Assembly: GCA_023229505.1 (NCBI GenBank)
Contig: JALNZD010000003.1
Location: 1-64,000 of the forward strand
Direction of reading: 5' to 3'
From: Bacteroidales bacterium
GTDB lineage: Bacteria; Bacteroidota; Bacteroidia; Bacteroidales; JAGOPY01
DNA length: 64,000 bases
A program made the position numbers and the translations under genes. Position 1 is the stretch's first letter, and each line of letters opens with the position of its first letter. The notes below the pieces were generated by a model that saw nothing but the letters and a program-made list of their open reading frames with translations, did no database searches and had not been told where the DNA came from. Shown one piece after another: positions 8,863 to 16,869 of this stretch.

Positions 8863-9792
8863 CTATAGCTCCAGTAACTTAATCCGTTTATCTAACAAAA
8901 CTTTGTACTTTTCTTTAAACTCCTTCGTAAGAAAACAAGCATCCAGCAGCGAATACCATTTCTCTTTGGCATGGCTCAATGCCTGCAAACTACTTTCAAT
9001 GACTTTGCCGGTAAGTCCGCATCGTTCTTTTCCAAAATAATCGACCAGGTCCTTCCGGGTGAGATTCCTTTTTTTCCCGGCAAGGCTGAGTGCAATTTCT
9101 TCAGTGCCACCCTTTAATACTATTGTGGTATTCAGGAGGTCATATGCAGGTGACAGTTCTGTTTTATCTCCCATCCTGATGACGGAATAATTTTTCAAAT
9201 GCATGTCTTCGTTACCGACCAGGAAGTTAAACAGAACCAACCGGAAAAGTTTTGCCATTTCGATCAATGGAAAGGTACAGTACATATCCAGGAGCAATAC
9301 CAGTTTCTCCATGGAAGAATTGTACTTCGTATCCCTTGTCAGTGAGGCAAGTTGCGCAAGATCCTCCACAGGAATTTTATCTTTGTGCCCTGCCCTGTCG
9401 AATCGTTTTATAAAATAAGTAAGCGACTTGTCTTTTGACCAGATCAATCCATGTAAAGGTACCGCAATACCGGCTGATTGTGCCATTCGCATGGTTACAT
9501 CTTCATTTTCCGGGAACTGTGGAAAGAGATGATGTTGTGGCTTAAGTATGTATTTTCCACCGTTGTCAGCCAAATCAAATTTGCCCTCCCTGATATTTAA
9601 TACCGCACTAAGCTTGGGCTGCACGCCTTGAATCGATAATTTTACAGCCCTTGCCATCGCCTCTGCTCTTTGTTCCTCAGCTGTATAGGCAAGCAATTCA
9701 AGACTGACCAGGTTTTGTGACAATAATTTCAATCCTTTTTCACTGTAAAGGGATTTTTCGCAAGGCTCATAAGTGATGGAACATCGGTTCAT
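8863..9792 (-). CDS. hipT: HipT-type toxin kinase (short HipA without N-terminal subdomain)
   Basis: A 309-residue HipA-family Ser/Thr kinase that lacks the N-terminal subdomain found in 430-440-residue HipA. That subdomain is encoded separately by the overlapping upstream gene. The Gly-rich/ejection loop is KLSIQGVQPK (S53-I-Q55), the ATP-binding lysine is in YILKPQ (K84), and the catalytic loop is GNEDMHLKN (D196, N201). The metal-binding aspartate is in SPAYDLL (D218). All catalytic residues are present, so the kinase is likely active. In E. coli O127:H6 HipBST, HipT phosphorylates tryptophanyl-tRNA synthetase and HipS, not HipB, is the main antitoxin. The target here is unknown. The ATG overlaps the hipS stop by 4 bp. 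Confidence 0.85.
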   Translation of the reverse strand: MNRCSITYEPCEKSLYSEKGLKLLSQNLVSLELLAYTAEEQRAEAMARAVKLSIQGVQPKLSAVLNIREGKFDLADNGGKYILKPQHHLFPQFPENEDVTMRMAQSAGIAVPLHGLIWSKDKSLTYFIKRFDRAGHKDKIPVEDLAQLASLTRDTKYNSSMEKLVLLLDMYCTFPLIEMAKLFRLVLFNFLVGNEDMHLKNYSVIRMGDKTELSPAYDLLNTTIVLKGGTEEIALSLAGKKRNLTRKDLVDYFGKERCGLTGKVIESSLQALSHAKEKWYSLLDACFLTKEFKEKYKVLLDKRIKLLEL

Positions 9793-10103
9793 CCGGCTAT
9801 TTCTTTAACAGTGACGGCTCCGACCATGTCGTTTCCAACCAGCATCAATTGCGAAAAAAGATCATTCCGGTCAACTTTTCCCTGCTTTAAAAGTCCCTCC
9901 AATTGATAACCTTCAGGCAAAAGGCCATCAAAAAACGGTGGAAAATGGTCGAAAGAGTATATTTTCTGACTGACAGGCATAGTAAGTGACACCGGCAATC
10001 CTGTATATCCCTCGTTGTATTCAAAGCGGTATTCTGTTCCAAATATCATTTCAGTCAAGTGGCCTGCCTCTTCACCGCAAATAAAGACTTTAGCTGTTCT
10101 CAT
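9789..10103 (-). CDS. hipS: HipS-type antitoxin (HipA N-terminal subdomain 1)
   Basis: A 104-residue protein equal to the N-terminal subdomain 1 of full-length HipA. It shows the typical pattern AKVFICGEEAGHLTE, FEYNEGYTGLPVSLTMP, then FDHFPPFFDGLLPEGYQLEGLL, ending near VGNDMVGAVTV. In tripartite HipBST systems the free subdomain neutralises the kinase. It overlaps hipT by 4 bp at its 3' end and the upstream hipB by 14 bp, which indicates a translationally coupled operon. Some Bacteroidetes have the same three-gene split annotated as a two-part HipA. Confidence 0.85.
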   Translation of the reverse strand: MRTAKVFICGEEAGHLTEMIFGTEYRFEYNEGYTGLPVSLTMPVSQKIYSFDHFPPFFDGLLPEGYQLEGLLKQGKVDRNDLFSQLMLVGNDMVGAVTVKEIAG

Positions 10104-10329
10104 CGCTATTCAGAAATTTATGCATTAACTGACTTTGTAGTTGAACTTTTATATTTAAGACCCTGAGGATTTTTCGCAATGTATCAAGTTGTACAGTTTC
10201 CTTTCCTTTTTCAAGGTTAAAAACAACTGTCTTGCCAACCCCTGCCATTTCAGCTAACTGAAGCTGACTGAGGCCTGCCACCTTGCGATGCTTCCTGATT
10301 ATTCCTGATAACGTTTTCGGAGTCAACAT
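10090..10329 (-). CDS. hipB: HipB-type helix-turn-helix antitoxin/repressor
   Basis: A small XRE-family DNA-binding protein of about 79 residues. The helix-turn-helix is in IIRKHRKVAGLSQLQLAEMA, followed by GVGKTVVFNLEKGKETVQLDTLRKIL, the standard Cro/C1-type layout. I chose the ATG at 10329 (MLTPKT); a TTG 21 bases upstream is possible but unneeded. As the first gene of the hipB-hipS-hipT operon it is expected to bind the operon promoter upstream (10330-10500) and repress it. That stretch is AT-rich, and I could not define an operator by eye. Confidence 0.85.
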   Translation of the reverse strand: MLTPKTLSGIIRKHRKVAGLSQLQLAEMAGVGKTVVFNLEKGKETVQLDTLRKILRVLNIKVQLQSQLMHKFLNSDENS

Positions 10330-10513
10330 ATTTTCCCGTTTTAGCGGCAAATATAAGGCAATTACTTTAATAAGTCAAGATATTTTTATTATTTTACCAC
10401 TATATCAGTAATATTCATAAAAAGTTCCTTAATTACCTTATAATAAATGGAGTTATTTGAGAAATTACCGCCTTAGCAGTATTTATTATTAATTTGATAC
10501 AGAGGGAAAGTTT

Positions 10514-11881
10514 TTAATGCGGCTGAAATGGCTCCACGTATTTACTTACGTCAAAATCAACCTCCTGTCCTTCGGAATTCCGGTGAACCTGAGAAAAGAT
10601 ATTCGGATTGTTCTTTTTATGGTATCCTTTGTTGAGGGCAAAATAAAACAGGGTTTGCTCAAGACCAATCGTCACATTCGGCCATGCACGTTTGAGAACG
10701 GACATCTTGCCGTAAATGTCATGCTTAATATAATTGAACCGGTCGAGCAATAATTCAGGCGTCATGTTCACCGGGGAAACAATCACCTTCGTGGCGTCAA
10801 ATTTGCTCCAGTTATCGGTAAGAATCCTTCCTTCACTTTTCAATTTTTTAAAGACTTCTGTACCGGGATATGGCGTCATCACACAAGCCTGAAAAAATGC
10901 CGCCCTGGATTTTACAAGGAACTCATGGCCCAGGTCAAACACTTCATCCGTATCGGAGTCAAGGCCAAAAATAAGGGAAGCCATGGTTAAAATTCCGTTA
11001 TGCTGCAGCTTTTTGACAGCAAGAACGTTATCCTCAATGGTTTTTAATGTTTTCCTGTATTGGTTTATGCCACTTTCTCCCATCGATTCAAACCCGATAA
11101 GCAGTGCTTTGCACCCGGACTTTTGCGCCAGCTTCATCAGTTCTTCATCTTTAGCAACATTTATCGAAGCCTGGCCGACCCAGCCTTTTTTCAGATGGAT
11201 CATTTCCGTAAATAACTTCTTCGCAAATACCTTGTCGAAGGTAATATTATCGTCCAGGAAGAACAGGTAATGCTCCGGGCAGGACTCAGCCTCCTGAATG
11301 ATATTCCTTATCGTTTTGTGCCGCTGTCTTGTGCCAAAAAATCTTGAAACCGAACAAAAATCACAATTATAAGGGCAACCTCGGGTGGTTTCAATCGGGG
11401 CCACGGATAGTTTTCCCGATGAGCACTTAATGAGATCGCGGCGTGGAAAGACATGTTTTTGAAGATCAGGTGGCTTATCAAGCTTGTAGAATTTCCTCAG
11501 CTTATGCTTTTCTGCATCTGCCAGCACTTCTTCCCACAACCCTTCTTCTGCTTCTCCTATGACTACCGCATCGCCATATTGAATAGCTTCTTCGGGAAGG
11601 CTGGTTGCATGAATACCACCAAAAACGACGATTTTATCTCTTTCTCTGAACTCATTGGCAATCTGATATCCCCTGATGCAGGTCTGGGTCATCAAGGTAA
11701 TCCCTATAAGATCGTAATCACCTTCATAATTAATTTTGCTGCCATACACCTCCTCACAGATTTCAACCTCGTGCTGAAGAGGGGTCATGCCTGCAATAAG
11801 AGCAAGCGTAAGTTGTGGAATGTCCATAGTATTTGGACGTTGCTCTTCTTCAAAGCAAGGCGCAACAAGGAGAATCTTCAC
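10514..11881 (-). CDS. B12-binding domain-containing radical SAM protein
   Basis: A 455-residue enzyme with an N-terminal cobalamin-binding-type Rossmann domain (KILLVAPCF, then IGITLMTQT and VVFGGIHATSLPEEA). A radical SAM core follows with the cluster motif CPYNCDFC (CxxxCxxC), and then the GFES and LIFGLDSDTDEVF segments. A DUF4070-like C-terminal tail closes it. Proteins of this type carry out methylations or rearrangements on lipids, antibiotics or cofactors, as in hopanoid, bacteriochlorophyll and phosphonate pathways. The substrate cannot be told here. Translation starts at a GTG (11881). It stands alone, with divergent spacers on both sides. A second, decayed start of a similar gene lies at 20353-20403. 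Confidence 0.85.
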   Translation of the reverse strand: MKILLVAPCFEEEQRPNTMDIPQLTLALIAGMTPLQHEVEICEEVYGSKINYEGDYDLIGITLMTQTCIRGYQIANEFRERDKIVVFGGIHATSLPEEAIQYGDAVVIGEAEEGLWEEVLADAEKHKLRKFYKLDKPPDLQKHVFPRRDLIKCSSGKLSVAPIETTRGCPYNCDFCSVSRFFGTRQRHKTIRNIIQEAESCPEHYLFFLDDNITFDKVFAKKLFTEMIHLKKGWVGQASINVAKDEELMKLAQKSGCKALLIGFESMGESGINQYRKTLKTIEDNVLAVKKLQHNGILTMASLIFGLDSDTDEVFDLGHEFLVKSRAAFFQACVMTPYPGTEVFKKLKSEGRILTDNWSKFDATKVIVSPVNMTPELLLDRFNYIKHDIYGKMSVLKRAWPNVTIGLEQTLFYFALNKGYHKKNNPNIFSQVHRNSEGQEVDFDVSKYVEPFQPH

Positions 11882-12181
11882 TAATAACTAGTTAAATAAG
11901 TAAATTATAAAAGTAATAGTTTTTTCACTTATGTCCTTAAAAAACGCAAAGGTATTCAAAAAACATCTACTGGCAGAAACGACAGTGTTTGTCTATAATG
12001 TCCTCCATTTTAATAATAATCACCCGATTTTTTGAGGCGCAGGGGGATTTTTCGCAACAAAATACCATCACTTGCAGACCACCAACGCCATTAAAGGCTT
12101 AAGTAAGAAAAATATTGAAGCCAATAGGATATTTGGATTAAAACTGATAATTTTAATGCCAGAAAGGATTAGAAAAGATAA
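11882..12181. other. 300-bp divergent spacer without a gene
   Basis: This divides the radical SAM gene (minus) from the carbonic anhydrase gene (plus). It is AT-rich with scattered stops in all frames. I see no hairpin of note and no clear TAnnTTTG promoter box. Confidence 0.5.
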
Positions 12182-12913
12182 ATGAGTATGATAAAAAATT
12201 GGGTGAGAATGAAAAAACTATATGCATTAGTTTTTGTGATTACTGTTCTATGCTTGACCTTTTCATGTGTTCAGCAGAACAAGGAATCCAACAAATCAGA
12301 AAAGAATGTTACAGTTAGTACAAGTGAGCAAGTTTTAATCCAAACATCAGATGATGCAATTAGGGAATTAATAAATGGAAACAAACGATTTGTTGAAAGT
12401 AAGTTGACAAATACCAACTACAAAGAACAGATAGAAAAAACAAAAAAAGGTCAAAAGCCACATTCTGTAATTCTATCTTGTATGGATTCCAGGGTGCCGC
12501 CTGAAATTATTTTTGACCAGGGAATTGGAAATATTTTTGTCATCCGCATTGCTGGCAATATTGAAGATGAAAACATCCTTGGCAGCATGGAATATGCAGT
12601 TGAACATTCAGGCTCCAAACTTATTGTTGTTATGGGGCACAGTCATTGCGGTGCAGTAACTGGAGCGGTTCAAAATATTAAACTTGGTAATTTAACTCAA
12701 TTAGTAGATCAAATAAAACCTGCTATTAAGTCTGACCCAAACAACCCTAATATTATAGACGAGACAGCAAAAAATAGCGTAATAATTACGATTAATGATA
12801 TCTTGAATAGAAGTAGTATTATTCGGGAGTTGGTTAGTGATAAAAAAGTAGCTATTGTCGGAGCGTTTTATGATATTGAAACAGGAGCCGTGACTTTTAT
12901 GGAAAAACTATAG
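12182..12913 (+). CDS. Secreted beta-class carbonic anhydrase (lipoprotein)
   Basis: A 243-residue beta-carbonic anhydrase, which interconverts CO2 and bicarbonate. The zinc ligands and the acidic dyad are visible: C100-x-D102-x-R104 in SCMDSRVPPE, and H153/C156 in MGHSHCGAV. It begins with a lipoprotein signal (hydrophobic stretch ending LTFSC, predicted lipidated Cys29), so it is predicted to sit in the periplasm or on the outer membrane. Most beta-class enzymes are cytoplasmic. The start at 12182 is preceded by AAAGGAT; an inner ATG at 12209 (MKKLYAL) gives a shorter signal peptide and is also possible. A periplasmic role in CO2/bicarbonate supply or pH buffering is plausible but inferred. 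Confidence 0.85.
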   Translation: MSMIKNWVRMKKLYALVFVITVLCLTFSCVQQNKESNKSEKNVTVSTSEQVLIQTSDDAIRELINGNKRFVESKLTNTNYKEQIEKTKKGQKPHSVILSCMDSRVPPEIIFDQGIGNIFVIRIAGNIEDENILGSMEYAVEHSGSKLIVVMGHSHCGAVTGAVQNIKLGNLTQLVDQIKPAIKSDPNNPNIIDETAKNSVIITINDILNRSSIIRELVSDKKVAIVGAFYDIETGAVTFMEKL

Positions 12914-12961
12914 AAAGAGAATATTGATTGGATTAATCAAAACCAACCAATGGACATCATA

Positions 12962-13426
12962 TTATTTTAACGGGTTGAGGTTGGCATGGCTGATCCATTT
13001 CCAGTCATCATTTGTATTAATCCAAACACTCATTCTCGGACATGGTTCTTTTGTCAATACCTTACCATCGATGGTTTCGGTTACGGTAGCCATATAAGTT
13101 ACTACCACAATATTTTCATGCTGGCTTACTTCAAAATTCGTTAGTTGGTATTCACCCAGATTGAGGTTTTTAAGTAGCGCCAGTTCCTGTTCTTTGTTTC
13201 GGGCACCATCCTGGTGCACAGACTGAAAGCTATTGGACATTTTTTCGGCAATTGCTTCAATATTGACTGTCTTGAAGTCCGCCCATAACTTTTGTTCCAG
13301 CTGTTTCCCGTCTACACTGGCAATGGCTTTTTTAGTTGTAACGGTATTAGCTGGCTCTTTTTGGGCGGATTGGGTGCAGGCAACGATAACGACTGCCAAA
13401 ATCAAAACTGTAATTACTTTTTTCAT
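12962..13426 (-). CDS. Small lipoprotein with NTF2/SnoaL-like fold
   Basis: A 154-residue protein starting at ATG 13426 (MKKVITVLILAVVIVACTQ), with predicted lipidated Cys after VIVA. In-frame TTG further upstream is not needed. The mature part has the NTF2-like layout: a helical start (KLWADFKTVNIEAIAEKMSNSFQSVHQDGARNKEQELALLKNL) and long beta strands (VVVTYMATVTETIDGK, then PRMSVWINTNDDWKWISHANLNP). The C-terminal W-x-W-I-S-H-A pattern is typical of DUF4440/SnoaL proteins in Bacteroidetes. Such domains bind small molecules or serve as chaperone-like scaffolds; no catalytic residue set is evident. Confidence 0.75.
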   Translation of the reverse strand: MKKVITVLILAVVIVACTQSAQKEPANTVTTKKAIASVDGKQLEQKLWADFKTVNIEAIAEKMSNSFQSVHQDGARNKEQELALLKNLNLGEYQLTNFEVSQHENIVVVTYMATVTETIDGKVLTKEPCPRMSVWINTNDDWKWISHANLNPLK

Positions 13427-13642
13427 AATAATTAATTTAAAGGGATTTATGTAGGACAAAAATAATAAGAGTCCATGACTTAATCAACTGTTTGTTTTAA
13501 ATAATCTGATATGTCATTTGATCAGGCTCTCGATCTCAGAGGTTAGCTTACGATGGCTTCGGTTCCGGGTATCATATCATGGCGGGCTACTCAAATAATC
13601 CTGCATTGCCTTCTTTTTATTAATTTTAACACTTTGACAAAA

Positions 13643-13698
13643 GTGGATCTGCGCACGGCGCTTTATCATCTCGGCGAGATCATGGAAGAAATAACACC
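13643..13698 (+). pseudogene. Short duplicated fragment of the mnmE 3' end
   Basis: About 55 bp nearly identical to mnmE 8724-8778 lie here, containing GCGCACGGCGCTTTATCA and TCGGCGAGATCA. In frame it would read VDLRTALYHLGEI, the MnmE C-terminal helix, followed by unrelated residues and a stop near 13756. Only this scrap of the gene is present. It is a displaced copy left by recombination, not a gene. Confidence 0.75.
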
Positions 13699-13786
13699 AA
13701 TGGGTTTGCACAAATGTCAGCGTTCATTGGAAGAAAAAGGCAGAAACAACAAATAAATGAGTATTAACCTTTAAAATCGAGTAATT

Positions 13787-15307
13787 GTGAAAAAGAAAAA
13801 CAGAACCTGGATTTACCCATTAATAGCAATGGGATTTGCAGTCATGTTTAACAATGGCTGCAAGAAGGGCGATAGCCTGGATATTATGCCAACTGCATAT
13901 TCCGGCACATCGGTTACAAAAGCTGCAAAACTTTTGAGGTTCTTTACCATGTCCGACATCCATCTCTGTGATAAAGAAACGCCTACTCAGAGCATTTTTG
14001 CTGGCTACCATAACGGGAATATTTCATGTTATTCAGCAACTATGCTATTGACAACTCAGGTTCTCAACGCAGCAGTGAAGACGATAAACGTCCTTCACAA
14101 ACAAAATCTGTTTGATTTTGGCATCTCTCAGGGCGATGATTGCAACAACACCCAATACAATGAACTAAGATGGTTTATCGATGTTCTTGATGGCAAGAAT
14201 ATAAACCCCGATTCCGGTATTAAAGATGATCCTATCCCCGGACCTGATAATGATTATCAGGACGAATATCAGGCGGAAGGACTTGATAAGTCGATTCCCT
14301 GGTATCAGGCTATCGGCAACCACGATCATTTCTTTATGGGTGCATACCCTGCGAACGATTACATTCGACAGAGTTATACCGGGATGGATATCATCAATCT
14401 AGACAATCCACCGACCGGCAGCTTAAATGGCAGAGGTTTTTACATGGGATCAATTGATGGACGGACACTTTACGGTGACATTATAGGCGCGGGTGATACC
14501 GCAAATTTCCCAACTCCTCCGCAAGTGCTTGCAGCCGATCCGAACCGCCGCTCACTAATGAGAGATGAGTGGATGAGCGAATTTTTTAATACTACTTCAA
14601 ATCCGATTGGGCATGGATTCAGTCAAACCAACGTAAACTCGGGATTCGCCTGCTATACTTTTGAACCAAAGATGGACCTACCTATTAAGGTCATCGTGCT
14701 CGACGATACCCAGCAGAACGATGATCCCAATACTACTGACTATGCGCATAGCTCTCTTGATTGGGCTCGTTTTAATTGGCTTGTAAGTGAACTTGATAAG
14801 GGTCAGATTGATGGTAAGCTCATGATCGTCGCAGCACACATACCAATAGGAATTGGACCTGGCTTGTGGAACACTTCCGCTCCTATGACCGAAGATGCTC
14901 TGATTACCAAACTTCATACATATTCTAATCTCATCCTGTGGATCTCAGGACATCGTCATATTAATGCAGTTACTCCACAACCATCACCTGATCCAATCCA
15001 TCCTGAACTCGGTTTCTGGGTGGTTGAAACCCCATCATTAAAGGATTTTCCTCAACAGTTCCGCACTTTCGATATCGCTCGCAACAGCGACAATACTATT
15101 TCAATCTTTGCTACCGACGTTGATCCGATAGCCAAACCCGGGTTTTTGCCCGCGTTATCTCGTTCATATGCTGTAGCATCTTATCAGATTTTCAACTATC
15201 AGACGCCTTATGTGCCTTCTGGTTCGTACAATGCAGAGCTTGTCAAACAATTGACTCCGGAAATGCAGGCGAAGATTCAGAACTATGGGGAATCGATAAA
15301 CAAATAA
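13787..15307 (+). CDS. Lipoprotein metallophosphoesterase (TIGR03768-like)
   Basis: A 506-residue secreted calcineurin-type phosphoesterase starting at GTG 13787. The signal peptide ends MFNNGC, with predicted lipidated Cys25. The dimetal motifs appear in order: D57-x-H59 in TMSDIHL, GDD in SQGDDCN, GNHDH, VAAHIPIG and SGHRHI. The overall layout and the C-terminal segment LVKQLTPEMQAKIQNYGESINK match the RPA4764/TIGR03768 phosphoesterases as I recall them. The physiological substrate is unknown; it could be a periplasmic phosphate ester. A badly decayed paralogue is present at 19276-19824. The leader DNA is nearly the same as that of the next lipoprotein genes. Confidence 0.85.
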   Translation: MKKKNRTWIYPLIAMGFAVMFNNGCKKGDSLDIMPTAYSGTSVTKAAKLLRFFTMSDIHLCDKETPTQSIFAGYHNGNISCYSATMLLTTQVLNAAVKTINVLHKQNLFDFGISQGDDCNNTQYNELRWFIDVLDGKNINPDSGIKDDPIPGPDNDYQDEYQAEGLDKSIPWYQAIGNHDHFFMGAYPANDYIRQSYTGMDIINLDNPPTGSLNGRGFYMGSIDGRTLYGDIIGAGDTANFPTPPQVLAADPNRRSLMRDEWMSEFFNTTSNPIGHGFSQTNVNSGFACYTFEPKMDLPIKVIVLDDTQQNDDPNTTDYAHSSLDWARFNWLVSELDKGQIDGKLMIVAAHIPIGIGPGLWNTSAPMTEDALITKLHTYSNLILWISGHRHINAVTPQPSPDPIHPELGFWVVETPSLKDFPQQFRTFDIARNSDNTISIFATDVDPIAKPGFLPALSRSYAVASYQIFNYQTPYVPSGSYNAELVKQLTPEMQAKIQNYGESINK

Positions 15308-15362
15308 TTATTTCTAAAAATATCCCGTTGCGGATTTAAGATAACCCAGAAAATTTAGTTAT

Positions 15363-16403
15363 ATGCAAAAGAAAAACTGGATTTACCCATTAATATTAAT
15401 GGGATTTGTATTTATCCTTAACAGTAGCTGCAAGAGAAATGATAGCAATACAAACCAAGTTAGCTATCCAATAGCCTTTGCCGCCGATCCCCTGCCATCC
15501 TGGAACGACACCCCACAGAAGAAGGCCATCGTCAACTTCGTTGAAAAAGTGACTAAGGAAGGCTCGCCGAACTTTGTGCCACCTGCCGAGCGTATCGCCA
15601 CCTTCGACAATGACGGCACGCTGTGGCCCGAGCAGCCGCTGGCTTTCCAATGCTACTTTATCGCTGACCGCATTAAAGCCCTCGCGCCGCGGCATCCGGA
15701 GTGGAAAAGCAAGGAACCTTTTGCTTCTATGCTTAAAGGCGACATGAAGTCCGCCCTGGCCGGCGGTGATAAAGCACTCCTGGCAATGCTCATAGCGACG
15801 CAGTCAGGAATAACCACGGATGAATTTGAAAAACTCGTGACGGACTGGATCGCCATTGCGAGGCATCCTAAGACCAAGCGGCTATATACAGAGATGGTTT
15901 TCCAGCCCATGCTTGAACTGCTTGCCTACCTGCGCGCGAATGGATTCAAAACCTACATTGTCTCCGGCGGCAGCAGCGATTTCATGCGTCCGTGGTCGGA
16001 AAAAGCCTATGGCATTCCGCCCGAACAAGTCATCGGAAGCAGCTTAAAGACGAATTTTGAACTTCGTAGCGGCATTCCGGTGCTCGTGGGCATGCCGGAT
16101 TTGAACCTTCTCACCGCCGGAAACGGCAAACCCATCGGCATCCAGTCCCACATTGGCCGCCGCCCGATTGCCTCGTTTGGCAATTCCGATAACGACCTGC
16201 CAATGATGCAATGGACTGCCGCCGGCAGCGGAGCTCGTTTTTGTCTTTATGTACACCATACCGATGCCAAGCGTGAGTGGGCTTATGACCGCAAGTCCAT
16301 CGACCCCTTCGACAAAGGTCTTGACCAAGCCTTGGCTAAAGGTTGGACAGTTGTAGACATAAAGAACGACTGGAAGATCATCTATGCATTCGAGAAGAAG
16401 TAA
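15363..16403 (+). CDS. Secreted HAD-family phosphatase (lipoprotein)
   Basis: A 346-residue protein with lipoprotein signal (ending ILNSSC, Cys23) and a HAD hydrolase body. HAD motif I is D82-x-D84-G-T (ATFDNDGTLWPEQP), motif II is VSGGSSDFM, and motif IV is FGNSDNDLPMM. The cap sequence suits the phosphoserine phosphatase-like group. It would remove phosphate from a small periplasmic compound; the substrate is unknown. From about 15480 the body is visibly richer in G and C than the AT-rich leader and neighbours, a sign of foreign origin joined to a local leader. The leader resembles those at 13787, 16593 and 19276. The gap to the preceding gene is 55 bp. Confidence 0.85.
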   Translation: MQKKNWIYPLILMGFVFILNSSCKRNDSNTNQVSYPIAFAADPLPSWNDTPQKKAIVNFVEKVTKEGSPNFVPPAERIATFDNDGTLWPEQPLAFQCYFIADRIKALAPRHPEWKSKEPFASMLKGDMKSALAGGDKALLAMLIATQSGITTDEFEKLVTDWIAIARHPKTKRLYTEMVFQPMLELLAYLRANGFKTYIVSGGSSDFMRPWSEKAYGIPPEQVIGSSLKTNFELRSGIPVLVGMPDLNLLTAGNGKPIGIQSHIGRRPIASFGNSDNDLPMMQWTAAGSGARFCLYVHHTDAKREWAYDRKSIDPFDKGLDQALAKGWTVVDIKNDWKIIYAFEKK

Positions 16404-16437
16404 AAACAGGGGCAATGTTGGGAATTACAGCAAACAA

Positions 16438-16563
16438 ATGGTTACAGCAGCCAGCACTGAAACAAACGCCGATTCAATAGCACTCATAAAGAAGATATTA
16501 ACATCTTTTGTAAAGGGACTTAAAAATGACAATGAGGCAGTCCGAAATGCCATCACCAGATAA
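16438..16563 (+). other. Small open frame, possible remnant
   Basis: A 41-codon frame (MVTAASTETNADSIALIKKI, ending NAITR) lies between the HAD gene and the next leader. It is hydrophilic with a short amphipathic helix and resembles the tail of a larger protein more than a stand-alone gene. I do not recognise it, and no Shine-Dalgarno or promoter is evident. Confidence 0.2.
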
Positions 16564-16592
16564 AATTAATTTATAATAATTATCTAATTAAC

Positions 16593-16778
16593 ATGAAAAC
16601 AAAAATCAGAATTTGGATTTACCTTTTCATAGTGATAGGATTTGTAATTCTTAACAATGGTTGCACGAAAGAGAACAATAACCCTATTCCTTCAGCAGAA
16701 TTTGAAGGTGGAAAGAAATTCATTTACGACTATGTACCCACCGTTGTGCTTTCGGGTAGCTGGCAGCAAAAATGGTAA
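16593..16778 (+). pseudogene. Truncated lipoprotein: signal peptide with a 36-residue stub
   Basis: The 61-codon frame has a complete lipoprotein signal (IWIYLFIVIGF then LNNGC) and continues EFEGGKKFIYDYVPTVVLSG before stopping at SWQQKW. The leader resembles those of the two preceding genes. The stub looks like the beginning of a longer secreted protein whose body is lost, or a small lipoprotein that survives in this form. The next gene begins 91 bp later. Confidence 0.45.
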
Positions 16779-16869
16779 TAATCCATAATTATGGCGTATT
16801 CTCCCAAGATTGGCGAAAACCTCTACATAGCAATCATTATAAAATAATGTACCTTTAAATGTAAAAATT

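Noticed and set aside
10329..10350. HipB start at TTG 10350
   Set aside because: The ATG at 10329 gives the normal length of the family, and the extra seven residues are not conserved in related proteins as far as I can recall.
13553..13756. 67-residue gene containing VDLRTALYHLGEI
   Set aside because: Only the mnmE-derived scrap has recognisable sequence; the rest is unrelated, so it is treated as a displaced fragment.
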